Below are positions 57,040 through 64,000 of a stretch of DNA of 64,000 nt, piece by piece. The translations under genes and the position numbers were made by a program. Below the pieces are notes generated by a model. It did not search any database. It was not told where the DNA came from and saw nothing but the letters and a program-made list of their open reading frames with translations. How positions within the stretch are numbered: position 1 is the stretch's first letter; each line of letters opens with the position of its first letter. The stretch comes from Streptomyces sp. NBC_01210. GTDB lineage: Bacteria; Actinomycetota; Actinomycetes; Streptomycetales; Streptomycetaceae. The DNA is taken from assembly GCF_036010325.1 (NCBI RefSeq), contig NZ_CP108549.1, positions 3,100,001-3,164,000 of the forward strand, written 5' to 3'.

Positions 57040-57156
57040 CGCGTACCGGGATTCCCGTACTCGGGATCGCCGTACTCGGGGACGCCGTTCTCGGGATCTC
57101 CCCCTGCTCGGGATCGCCGTTCTCGGGATCTCCCCCTGCTCGGGATTCCCGTACCG
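57040..57156. repeat. Tandem repeats of CTCGGGAT(C/T) units upstream of holA
   Basis: GCCGTTCTCGGGATCTCCCC followed by CTGCTCGGGAT occurs twice (57084-57114 and 57116-57146, period 32). Shorter relatives (CCGTACTCGGGATCG, CGTACCGGGATTCC) flank them. The array fills the gap between the divergent holA and the small gene at 57180, where their promoters should lie. Confidence 0.75.
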
Positions 57157-57179
57157 AAGACGTACCGGAGAATGGACCG

Positions 57180-57422
57180 GTGAGTGACGCGAGACATGTA
57201 CTGGTGCTGCCCGACCGCGACGCCGCCGAGGAGGTGGCACAGGAGCTGGCGGGCCGCTTCGGGGTGGCCGAGGAGCCCCAGCTCCTACGCGATGCGCTGG
57301 CCGGCGAGGACGACGCCGAGGACGCGCAGTGGCTGGTCGTCGTGGAGGACCCGAAGGCCCGCCTCGACCCCGCGGCGCTGGACGATTTCGCCGCGGAGTG
57401 GGAGGGCTGGCTGGAGGCCTAG
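57180..57422 (+). CDS. Small acidic protein, conserved, function unknown
   Basis: 80 residues from GTG 57180 (GTGAGTGACGCG). Acidic (MSDARHVLVLPDRDAAEEV, then LAGEDDAEDAQWLVVVEDP). Predicted alpha-beta fold without motifs. It is divergent from holA, and small genes of this kind beside holA occur in other Streptomyces. I do not recognise a family. Confidence 0.65.
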   Translation: MSDARHVLVLPDRDAAEEVAQELAGRFGVAEEPQLLRDALAGEDDAEDAQWLVVVEDPKARLDPAALDDFAAEWEGWLEA

Positions 57423-57455
57423 CGCGCCGGCTCGGCGCGTCAGCCGGTCAGCCCG

Positions 57456-58247
57456 TCAGCTCGGCCGGCTCGGGGCGGACGGCAACCGGTCGAGTACCAG
57501 CCCGAAGTGGTCGCGGTAGGCCGCCAGCACCGCGGCATCGTCGGCCAGCGGCTGCTCATGGCGCTGACCGTGCTCGGTGGTGACCAGTTTGCGGTCGCTG
57601 AGCGTGATCCGGCCCTGGGTGGTGAGCCGGGAGCAGACGAGGGACCGGGGAAAGTGCGAGGCTGGCGAGGTGCGGTGCCACCAGGACCCCGCCTCGAAGT
57701 CGGCCAGGACGCGGGGCCGCGTATCGAGGCGGAACTGCGGTTTGCCGTCGCGGTAGACGTCGAGATCGCCGTACTCCGTGGCCTCGGCGATCCGGAACGC
57801 ACCGGCCGGGTCCCGCTGATCGCCCCGCTCGTCGAGCGCGAGGGGGTGCTGGGTGTGGTCGCCGAACCCGACATCGGCCAGCCAGGGGCCGGAGGAGTCC
57901 GCCGTCTCGACGCGCAGGGCGAGATGGTCGTACGGGATGCCGAGCCGCCCTTCGTCACCGAAGCCACGCGCCTGGAGGAGGGTGACCGTGAAACCCAGCT
58001 CCCGCAGCAACACGGCGAATGCGCCGTTGAGTTCGTAGCAGAAGCCGCCCCGTCGGGCATCCACGATCTTGGCGAGGAGCGCCTTCTCCTCGAGCACGAT
58101 GTCCTCGCCGAGATGGATGGAGAGATTCTCGAACGGGACTGTCCGCAGGTGCCGCAGCTGCAGATCGCGCAGAGCGGTGGCGTCTGCGCGCTCCGGGCGG
58201 GTGGCCCCGATACGGCGGAGATAGGCATCCAGGAGATTGGCGTCCAT
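57456..58247 (-). CDS. Arylamine N-acetyltransferase
   Basis: 263 residues from ATG 58247 (MDANLLDAYLRRIG). Catalytic triad C70 (DARRGGFCYELNG), H108 (PYDHLALRV) and D125 (LADVGFG), all at the expected spacing. It transfers acetyl from acetyl-CoA to arylamines or hydrazines in the cytoplasm. The physiological substrate is unknown. It lies downstream of the comEC operon on the same strand but after a 261-base gap with a tandem repeat. Confidence 0.93.
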   Translation of the reverse strand: MDANLLDAYLRRIGATRPERADATALRDLQLRHLRTVPFENLSIHLGEDIVLEEKALLAKIVDARRGGFCYELNGAFAVLLRELGFTVTLLQARGFGDEGRLGIPYDHLALRVETADSSGPWLADVGFGDHTQHPLALDERGDQRDPAGAFRIAEATEYGDLDVYRDGKPQFRLDTRPRVLADFEAGSWWHRTSPASHFPRSLVCSRLTTQGRITLSDRKLVTTEHGQRHEQPLADDAAVLAAYRDHFGLVLDRLPSAPSRPS

Positions 58248-58422
58248 GGAGTGAGTCTGGCGCGACGTCGGACCGCGCGCCATGGACCGCAGGTCCTAGG
58301 CCTGTAGGCCGAGGCGCCTGGGGCGGATACGCCGCCGGCGTGCGGTCCACGACCGGATGAGGAGCGGGAGCGGCGGCGGCCGCCCGACGCGGCTGCCTGG
58401 AGCCGGCGCGCGGCCAGGAGCG

Positions 58423-58480
58423 GCGCAGGCGGGAGCAGCGCAGGCGGGAGCAGCGCAGGCGGGAGCAGCGCAGGCGGGAC
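58423..58480. repeat. 15-bp tandem repeat GCGCAGGCGGGAGCA, 3.9 copies
   Basis: Four head-to-tail copies start at 58423, 58438, 58453 and 58468. The last diverges after GCGCAGGCGGGA. They sit between the comEC stop (58509) and the acetyltransferase start. There are no spacers, so it is not a CRISPR. Confidence 0.9.
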
Positions 58481-58508
58481 GAGGTACGAACTTTGCACAG
58501 CCACCCGC

Positions 58509-61106
58509 TCAGAGGGGCGGCGGGTCCGGCCCGCTGCCCTGGCCCCTCGGCACAGCCCGCAGGTCCGCGCCGCCTCCGGTGACCGCGATCGCCCCGTCAG
58601 TGTCCGTGCGCAGCACCACCGCTCCCCCGGTCCGGAGCGCGTCGACGGTACGGGGCGACGGGTGACCGTAGAAGTTGTTCCGGCCGCAGGAGATCAGCGC
58701 CAGTCGCGGGCGCACATTCCGTAGCAGGCCGGGGTGTTGGTGGACGGAGCCGTGATGGGCGACTTTGAGGACGTCGACCGGCGGGAGTGCCGGGTGGGTC
58801 GACAACAGCCCTCGCTGGGCAGGGGGTTCGAGGTCGCCGAGGAGCAGAAGGGTCGGGCCGCCGGCGATTCGCACCAGCAGTGTGACGCTGGCGTCGTTGG
58901 GGCCGTCGGGCATGGGCACGGAGGCGCGGGTCGGACCGGAGCCGGGGGCCGCCCGGGGCCACAGCACCTGCCAGACGAGCCGCCCGACCCGGCGCCGCTC
59001 CTCGGGTCCCGCACGGATGACGGGTACCCCGGCGGCGGCCGCCGTTCTCCGTACGAACGCGCTCTGCTCCCGCGGCTCGTCGAACGTCGTCGTCTGGACC
59101 GCGCCGACGGCCCTCCCTCTCAGCAGCCCGGGCAGCCCTCGGACATGGTCGGCATGGAAATGCGTCAGCAGGATCAGCGGAATCCTGGTGATGCCCAGGT
59201 CCCTCAGACAGCGGTCGGCGAGCTCCGGGTCGGGTCCCGCGTCCACGACCACGGCCGCGCCCTCGCCCGCCGCGAGCACGGTGGCATCCCCTTGCCCGAC
59301 ATCGCACATCACGAACGTCCAGCCGGACGGCGGCCAGCCGGTGACGACCCTGGTGAGCGGGGCCGGGCGCAGCACGGCGAGAAGGAGCAGCAACACGCAG
59401 CCGACGGCTGCCCAGGGATGGCGCGGCAGTCGGCGTGCGACCAGCACGACCAGGGCCGTGACCGCGGCGAGCAGCAGACCGCCGCGCCAGCCGCCCGGCC
59501 AGCCCGCCTGCGCCCCGGGCAGCGCCGCGCCGGTACGGGCGACGGAGGCGATCCAACCGGCGGGCCATCCCGCGCAGCGGGCGAGCACCTCCGCGACCGG
59601 TATGGCCAGCGGCGTCGCGGCGAGCGCCGCAAAGCCGAGGACCGTGGCCGGGGCGACCGCCAGCTCGGCGACGAGATTGCAGGGGATCGCCACCAGACTG
59701 ACCCTGGCCGCGAAGATCGCCACCACGGGAGCGCACACGGCCTGGGCCGCGGCAGCGGCAGCCAGCGTTTCGGCGAGCCGCGGCGGCACCCGTCGCCGCT
59801 GCAGCGCCGCGCTCAGGCCGGGGCCGATGGTGAGCAGGGCACCGGTGGCCAGCACGGAGAGCAGAAAGCCGTAACTGCGCGCCAGCCATGGGTCGTACAG
59901 AACGAGCAGCAGTACGGCGGCGGCCAGCGCGGGAATGAGCGATCGGCGGCGCCCGGTGGCAATGGCGAGCAGTGTGATGAGCCCGCACCCGGCCGCCCGC
60001 AGCACGCTTGGCTCCGGACGGCACACGACCACGAAGGCGAGTGTGAGCGCCCCGCCGATCAGCGCGGTCCCGCGCAGCGTGATGCCCAACCTGGGCGCGA
60101 GGCCGCGCCGTTCGGCCAGCAGGGCGGTGCCCGGCGGCCCGATCAGCAGGACGAGCACGATGGTCAGGTTGCTTCCCGATACGGCGAGTAAGTGCGTGAG
60201 GTCGGTCGCCTCGAAGGCGTCGTGCAGGTCGGGCGGGATCCGGGAGGTGTCGCCGACCACGAGCCCGGGCAGCAGGGCCCGAGCGTCGGGGTCGAGCCCG
60301 TCTGTCGCCTCACGCAGTCCCGCCCGTAGGCCTCCGGCCGTGCGCTGGAGCTGGGTCGGCGGGCCGGTGATCCGCGGCGGCCCGCCGCCCTGCGCCCTCA
60401 GTACGGCGGCGAAGCGGTCGTTCGCGTTCAGTGGCGGCGCGAGCCGCCCTGCCAGCCGCAGTCGGGTGGTAGGCAGCAGCCGCTGCCACTGCGCGCCGGG
60501 CCCCGCGGACGAACCGGACCCGCCGGAATCACCCGAATCACCCGGCTCCCGCGACGGCACAATCACCAGGACAGGCGTCCGGATCGCCGTGACCGCGCCG
60601 CCCGGTGCCGTGACCTGCGTCGCCTCACCGTCCAGCACGATCGATGTAGCCGCCATATGGTCACCGCGGATCCGGGGCCGAGTCGTTCGCGGATCGGAAG
60701 TGACCGTCAACTCGACGGTGACGTACGCGTACTGATCCGCCAGGGCGGGAAGCGGCCCCCTGCGCAGATCCGCGCCGTGCAGCCCGGCCGAGGCCGCTCC
60801 TGCAGCGGCGCACAGCAACAGCGCTGCCACGGCAGTGGCGTTGAGCCCACGCCCACGGACCCTCGTGACCGCGCCTACGGCACGCGCCACCGCCGGAGCC
60901 AGCAACACGGCCGCCACGACGAGGCAGGCCGTCACACCCACCGCCGTCCACCAACCCCGCGCCCCCACCGCGAGGGCCGCCGCGGCCCAGGCCGCCAGGG
61001 CCGGCGGCACCAGGCGCAGATCGGCTGGACCCTCCTGCCGCGGATCGGACGCCCCAAGCCGATGACCCGACGCGGCATGAACCACCGGGCGCGTCATGTC
61101 CGTCAT
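58509..61106 (-). CDS. comEC: ComEC/Rec2-family DNA-uptake-like membrane protein
   Basis: 865 residues. N-terminal helices, an OB-like soluble domain with VTVELTVTSDPRTTRPRI, then the ComEC competence core (about 270-540; LTHLLAVSGSNLTIVLVLL, VCRPEPSVLRAAGCG). The C-terminal metallo-beta-lactamase domain (about 600-860) has LTHFHADHVRGLPG and VAHHGSVHQHP. In competent bacteria ComEC is the inner-membrane DNA channel; in Streptomyces its role is unproven. Its ATG overlaps the comEA stop by four bases. Confidence 0.92.
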   Translation of the reverse strand: MTDMTRPVVHAASGHRLGASDPRQEGPADLRLVPPALAAWAAAALAVGARGWWTAVGVTACLVVAAVLLAPAVARAVGAVTRVRGRGLNATAVAALLLCAAAGAASAGLHGADLRRGPLPALADQYAYVTVELTVTSDPRTTRPRIRGDHMAATSIVLDGEATQVTAPGGAVTAIRTPVLVIVPSREPGDSGDSGGSGSSAGPGAQWQRLLPTTRLRLAGRLAPPLNANDRFAAVLRAQGGGPPRITGPPTQLQRTAGGLRAGLREATDGLDPDARALLPGLVVGDTSRIPPDLHDAFEATDLTHLLAVSGSNLTIVLVLLIGPPGTALLAERRGLAPRLGITLRGTALIGGALTLAFVVVCRPEPSVLRAAGCGLITLLAIATGRRRSLIPALAAAVLLLVLYDPWLARSYGFLLSVLATGALLTIGPGLSAALQRRRVPPRLAETLAAAAAAQAVCAPVVAIFAARVSLVAIPCNLVAELAVAPATVLGFAALAATPLAIPVAEVLARCAGWPAGWIASVARTGAALPGAQAGWPGGWRGGLLLAAVTALVVLVARRLPRHPWAAVGCVLLLLLAVLRPAPLTRVVTGWPPSGWTFVMCDVGQGDATVLAAGEGAAVVVDAGPDPELADRCLRDLGITRIPLILLTHFHADHVRGLPGLLRGRAVGAVQTTTFDEPREQSAFVRRTAAAAGVPVIRAGPEERRRVGRLVWQVLWPRAAPGSGPTRASVPMPDGPNDASVTLLVRIAGGPTLLLLGDLEPPAQRGLLSTHPALPPVDVLKVAHHGSVHQHPGLLRNVRPRLALISCGRNNFYGHPSPRTVDALRTGGAVVLRTDTDGAIAVTGGGADLRAVPRGQGSGPDPPPL

Positions 61107-62152
61107 GGCCGTAGCAGGGTCTGGAGATCCGCGAACCGGCGGTCGCCGATCCCGTTGACGTCGCGGAGTTCGTCGACGGACCGGAACCCCCCGTGCTGGG
61201 TGCGGTAGTCGACGATGTGCTGCGCCAGTACGGGACCGACCCCGGGCAGGGTGTCGAGCTGCTCCACGGTCGCCGTGTTGAGGCTCACCGGCCCTACGGC
61301 CTGCGCGCCACCCGTGCCCGGGCCCGTGCCCGATCCGGTCGCAGGCGGTCCTGGCGGCGCGGGCCCGCCCACCACCACCTGCTCACCGTCCATGAGGACC
61401 CGCGCCCGGTTGAGTCCGGACAGGTCCGTGCCGGCCCTGACGCCTCCGGCCGCTCGCAGCGCGTCGGTGACCCGGGATCCGGCGGGCAGTTGGTGCACCC
61501 CCGGCCGACGCACTTTGCCGCTCACATCGACGACGATCCGCCCGCCGGGCCCGGTGTCGGACGGCGATGGCCCCGGCGAAGGCCGCGGCTCCGGTGAGGC
61601 CGCACTCTGCTGGACCAGCTCCGGAGCGCGTACGGTCTGCGGTCGGGCCGCCCAGAAGTGCTGGGCCGCGAAGACCGCGGCGACCACGAGGACGACGGCC
61701 AGTGCGGCGAGAGTCCTGGGTTCGAGCCCGCACCTGAGCTGCACCCACAACGGCAACCGCTCCCGCAGCGCAAGCCCCGCCCACCGCCGGGTGTCCGCCC
61801 CCGTACCGGTGACTGCCCCAGCGCCTGCCCTTGCCCCGGTGTCGACATCCACACGCGAGCGCGCGACAGCCGCGTCGAGCCCAGTGCCCGCACCGCGCGG
61901 CGCACCCTCGAACAGGGCATCCGCGCGGCGGCGCAGGGCTGTGGTCGAAGCGGCGGACAAGCTTCTGCCGCGCCGTCGGCCCGGGTGGCGTAAGCCGCGG
62001 CTCGGGCCGCGATCCGGACCACGGCCGGGTCCTGAACCGCGGCCGGGTCCTGAACCGCGGCCGGGTCCTGAGCCGCGGCCGTGACGGGCGCGGCTGTCCG
62101 AGGCCGGGGCGCGGCCCGGGCCACTGGTTGCGGAGCGTGATCGGAGAGCCAT
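61103..62152 (-). CDS. comEA: ComEA-like helix-hairpin-helix DNA-binding protein
   Basis: 349 residues from ATG 62152 (MALRSRSATS); an upstream ATG at 62218 is less likely. A long basic Gly/Arg-rich N-terminal region with repeated GRGSGP comes first. It is followed by a transmembrane helix (about 160-185, LAALAVVLVVAAVFAAQ), an SLBB-type domain (IVVDVSGKVRRPGVHQLPAG) and a C-terminal helix-hairpin-helix pair (SLNTATVEQLDTLPGVGPVLA, ELRDVNGIGDRRFADL). ComEA is a membrane-anchored DNA receptor. Coupled to comEC by overlap. Confidence 0.88.
   Translation of the reverse strand: MALRSRSATSGPGRAPASDSRARHGRGSGPGRGSGPGRGSGPGRGPDRGPSRGLRHPGRRRGRSLSAASTTALRRRADALFEGAPRGAGTGLDAAVARSRVDVDTGARAGAGAVTGTGADTRRWAGLALRERLPLWVQLRCGLEPRTLAALAVVLVVAAVFAAQHFWAARPQTVRAPELVQQSAASPEPRPSPGPSPSDTGPGGRIVVDVSGKVRRPGVHQLPAGSRVTDALRAAGGVRAGTDLSGLNRARVLMDGEQVVVGGPAPPGPPATGSGTGPGTGGAQAVGPVSLNTATVEQLDTLPGVGPVLAQHIVDYRTQHGGFRSVDELRDVNGIGDRRFADLQTLLRP
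62029..62088 (-). repeat. 18-bp repeats coding GRGSGP in ComEA
   Basis: GGGTCCTGAACCGCGGCC-like units repeat about three times within the N-terminal comEA coding region, giving GRGSGPGRGSGP. They are in phase with the protein. Confidence 0.7.
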
Positions 62153-62284
62153 GCCACAGGACGGTAGGCATATCCGTCCGAGCCCGCTGAGCAGGCCCAA
62201 ATTCCGTGGACAGCCCACCCGTTGTGGACAACTCGCTCACCCGCAGAGGTGACAGCGGCGCCCATCAGCACCCCTCAAACCGTC

Positions 62285-63130
62285 TCAGCGGGGCGAGACC
62301 ACGGCCCCCAACAGCCCCGGCCCCGTGTGCGCCCCGATCACCGCGCCCACCTCGCTGACATGCAGATAGACCAGGCCGGGCAGCCGGTCACGCAGCCGCT
62401 CCGCGAGCGCGGCGGCCCGCTCCGGCGCGGCCAGATGGTGCACCGCGATGTCCACCTGGCTCGTACCCGCCCGGTCGGCGACGATCTCCTCCAGCCGGGC
62501 GATCGCCTTCGAAGCCGTGCGCACTTTCTCCAGCAGCTCGATCCGGCCGCCGTCCAGCTGCAGCAGCGGCTTCACCGCGAGCGCCGAGCCCAGCAGCGCC
62601 TGCGCGGCCCCGATACGGCCGCCGCGGCGCAAGTAGTCCAGCGTGTCGACGTAGAAGTACGCGGACGTGCCCGCGGCACGCTTCTCCGCGGCGGCCACCG
62701 CCTCGTCCAGCGTGCCGCCCGCCTCCGCCGCCTCAGCGGCCGCGAGCGCGCAGAATCCCAGGGCCATCGCGACCATCCCGGTGTCCACCACCCGCACCGG
62801 CACCGGCGCGTCCTTGGCTGCCAGCACCGCGGCGTCGTACGTCCCCGAGAACTCCGCCGACAGATGCAGCGATACGACCCCGGTCGCACCGGCCTCCGCG
62901 CACCGCCGGTACGCCTCGGCGAACACCTCGGGGCTCGGCCTGGATGTGGTCACAGGCCGTCGCTTCTGCAATGCCAGCGCCAGCGAGCGTGCCGAGATCT
63001 CGGTGCCCTCCTCGAGCGCCTGATCACCGAGTACGACAGTCAGCGGCACTGCGATGATGCCGTGCCGCTCCATCGTCGGCGGCGGCAGGTAGGCCGTTGA
63101 ATCGGTGACGATAGCGACATGGCGGGACAT
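62285..63130 (-). CDS. DegV-family fatty-acid-binding protein
   Basis: 281 residues. N-terminal VAIVTDSTAYLPP, TSRPSPEVF (Ser of TSxPSP) and HLSAEFSGTYDAA are the DegV lipid-binding signatures. Family knowledge: binds a fatty-acid chain and, in some bacteria, acts with fatty acid kinase FakA. No FakA gene is in the window. It lies just upstream of comEA on the same strand. Confidence 0.93.
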   Translation of the reverse strand: MSRHVAIVTDSTAYLPPPTMERHGIIAVPLTVVLGDQALEEGTEISARSLALALQKRRPVTTSRPSPEVFAEAYRRCAEAGATGVVSLHLSAEFSGTYDAAVLAAKDAPVPVRVVDTGMVAMALGFCALAAAEAAEAGGTLDEAVAAAEKRAAGTSAYFYVDTLDYLRRGGRIGAAQALLGSALAVKPLLQLDGGRIELLEKVRTASKAIARLEEIVADRAGTSQVDIAVHHLAAPERAAALAERLRDRLPGLVYLHVSEVGAVIGAHTGPGLLGAVVSPR

Positions 63131-63208
63131 GAGCGGGAGGTTACCCGTCGGGGCCGCCCTACGGCAGCCCGGCCCCTTGCCAACGACCGCGTCGCCCCGG
63201 CCGGTGGA

Positions 63209-64000
63209 TCAGTTCGTGGTCTCCGGACGGGCCTTCTTCTGCCAGGGATAGGCGGTCTGCTGCCGGGGATCGCGCGCCGTGATCGCCTGCGGCTGCTCGG
63301 CCACAGTGTGCCCGGGCCCGGCCTCGGACCCGGCCCCCGACTCGGCCCCGGACCCGGCCCCCGACTCCGGCCAGGTCTGCTCGGACGCGACACCGTGGCA
63401 CGCTGCGCCCGCTCCGGCCCCGGCGGTCCGCCCCGCCTCCGGCCAGGACCCCGGCTCCGAGGCGTCCGGCACATCCTGCATCTCGGCGCCCGGCACACCC
63501 TCACCCGACCAGTGCCGCAGCGCCCCCGCCTCCACATCGATCTGCATGCTCAGCGCATCCAGATCGTCGTCCGCGAACTTCCGCGCCCGGTCCCGCGCCG
63601 CCCATCGCAGCGACTCGGCAGAGCGCGTGATCCGCTCCGTACGCTCGCGCAGCCCGGGCAGCAGGGATCCCACCGTCGCCCGGTCCGGCTCGCGCTCCAG
63701 CCGCTTGAGTTCGTCGTCGAGCTCATGACCGTGCGCACTCAGCCGCCGGAACAGGTCCAGCGACTCGGAGAGCGAGGCGTCCTCCGCCACACCCGCGTGC
63801 AGCGCGTCCTGCGTCGCCCTCATCGACGTGCGCAGCGACAGCCGCAGCTGCGCCAGCTCGCCGGCAACGCCGCCCTGCCCATAGCTCTTCGCCCGCAGCG
63901 TGGTCTCCTCGACGGTGCGGCGCGCCTGCGTGACCGTGCGCTCCACACCCCGCTTGGCCGCGCCGATCACCTTCACGCTCACATACACCCCCAACGCCAC
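63209..64000 (-). CDS. Membrane-anchored coiled-coil protein, N-terminus outside window
   Basis: At least 263 residues, with the frame open to the right edge. The visible N-terminus ALGVYVSVKVIGAA looks like the end of a membrane helix, so the start is probably beyond 64000. Residues 15-175 form long amphipathic helices (LRERTERITRSAESLRWA). A Gly/Ala/Ser-rich repeat region (GAGSGAESGAGSEAGPG) and a basic end (YPWQKKARPETTN) follow. Function unknown; it is conserved in Streptomyces upstream of DegV. Confidence 0.7.
   Translation of the reverse strand: MALGVYVSVKVIGAAKRGVERTVTQARRTVEETTLRAKSYGQGGVAGELAQLRLSLRTSMRATQDALHAGVAEDASLSESLDLFRRLSAHGHELDDELKRLEREPDRATVGSLLPGLRERTERITRSAESLRWAARDRARKFADDDLDALSMQIDVEAGALRHWSGEGVPGAEMQDVPDASEPGSWPEAGRTAGAGAGAACHGVASEQTWPESGAGSGAESGAGSEAGPGHTVAEQPQAITARDPRQQTAYPWQKKARPETTN

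Noticed and set aside
58423..58480. CRISPR array
   Set aside because: Units are 15 bases, directly abutting, with no spacers and no cas genes nearby.

Overview
The window is high-GC, gene-dense chromosome with strong third-position G/C bias, GTG and TTG starts, and a gene set and order typical of the core chromosome of Streptomyces or a close relative. Core markers are hrcA-dnaJ, hemW, lepA-rpsT-holA, comEA-comEC, phoH-ybeY-CNNM, era, leuA, rsmE and a tricorn protease. No tRNA, rRNA, CRISPR array, transposase, integrase or specialised-metabolite cluster was recognised.

Layout. 1-10.3 kb: a SpoIIE/PP2C phosphatase cut by the left edge, a membrane protein, fprA, a NarL-type two-component system, an MMPL exporter and a TerB-like protein. 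10.5-14.7 kb: leuA with a 15-codon leucine-rich leader peptide, a divergent protealysin-type M4 protease followed by a small emfourin-like inhibitor, and a TetR regulator. 14.7-20.6 kb: two exact 202-bp tandem units derived partly from the 3' end of era, era itself, a DUF916 protein plus WxL-like secreted protein pair, a membrane protein, a cysteine-free cytidine deaminase homologue and a lipoprotein. 20.6-27.6 kb: an XRE/MmyB regulator with a divergent MFS exporter, the phoH-ybeY-CNNM-YjbR operon and a PfkB kinase. 27.7-29.8 kb: a glucarate catabolism locus in decay (gudD intact, kdgD reduced to its C-terminus, IclR regulator broken). 29.8-36.7 kb: adenine deaminase-like protein, RNase Z, a HIT protein, tricorn protease and two small unknowns. 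36.7-44.1 kb: rsmE, a nitronate monooxygenase-like enzyme, dnaJ-hrcA with a CIRCE operator, an MBL hydrolase, a DUF3097 protein and hemW. 44.2-51.2 kb: an RsbW/GAF/SpoIIE protein divergent from a 1417-residue HAMP-array hybrid histidine kinase and a receiver-coiled-coil response regulator, resembling the osmoadaptation module OsaC/OsaA/OsaB. 51.2-64 kb: an acyl-CoA synthetase, lepA, rpsT, holA, a small acidic protein, an arylamine N-acetyltransferase, comEC-comEA, DegV and a partial coiled-coil protein.

Themes. Many minus-strand genes are translationally coupled by ATGA or TGATG overlaps. A repeat family built on CCGCCGGACGGGC, CTCAATCGCCGG and GGGGCTCCGCCCC sits at eight gene ends and probably acts as a bidirectional terminator or is a non-autonomous element. 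Two loci (era and the WxL-like gene) carry extra copies of a gene's 3' end just downstream. The most interesting points are the era-tail tandem units, the protease-inhibitor pair, the WxL/DUF916 pair in an actinomycete, the deaminase homologue with no zinc ligands, the HAMP-array signalling module and the decaying glucarate operon.
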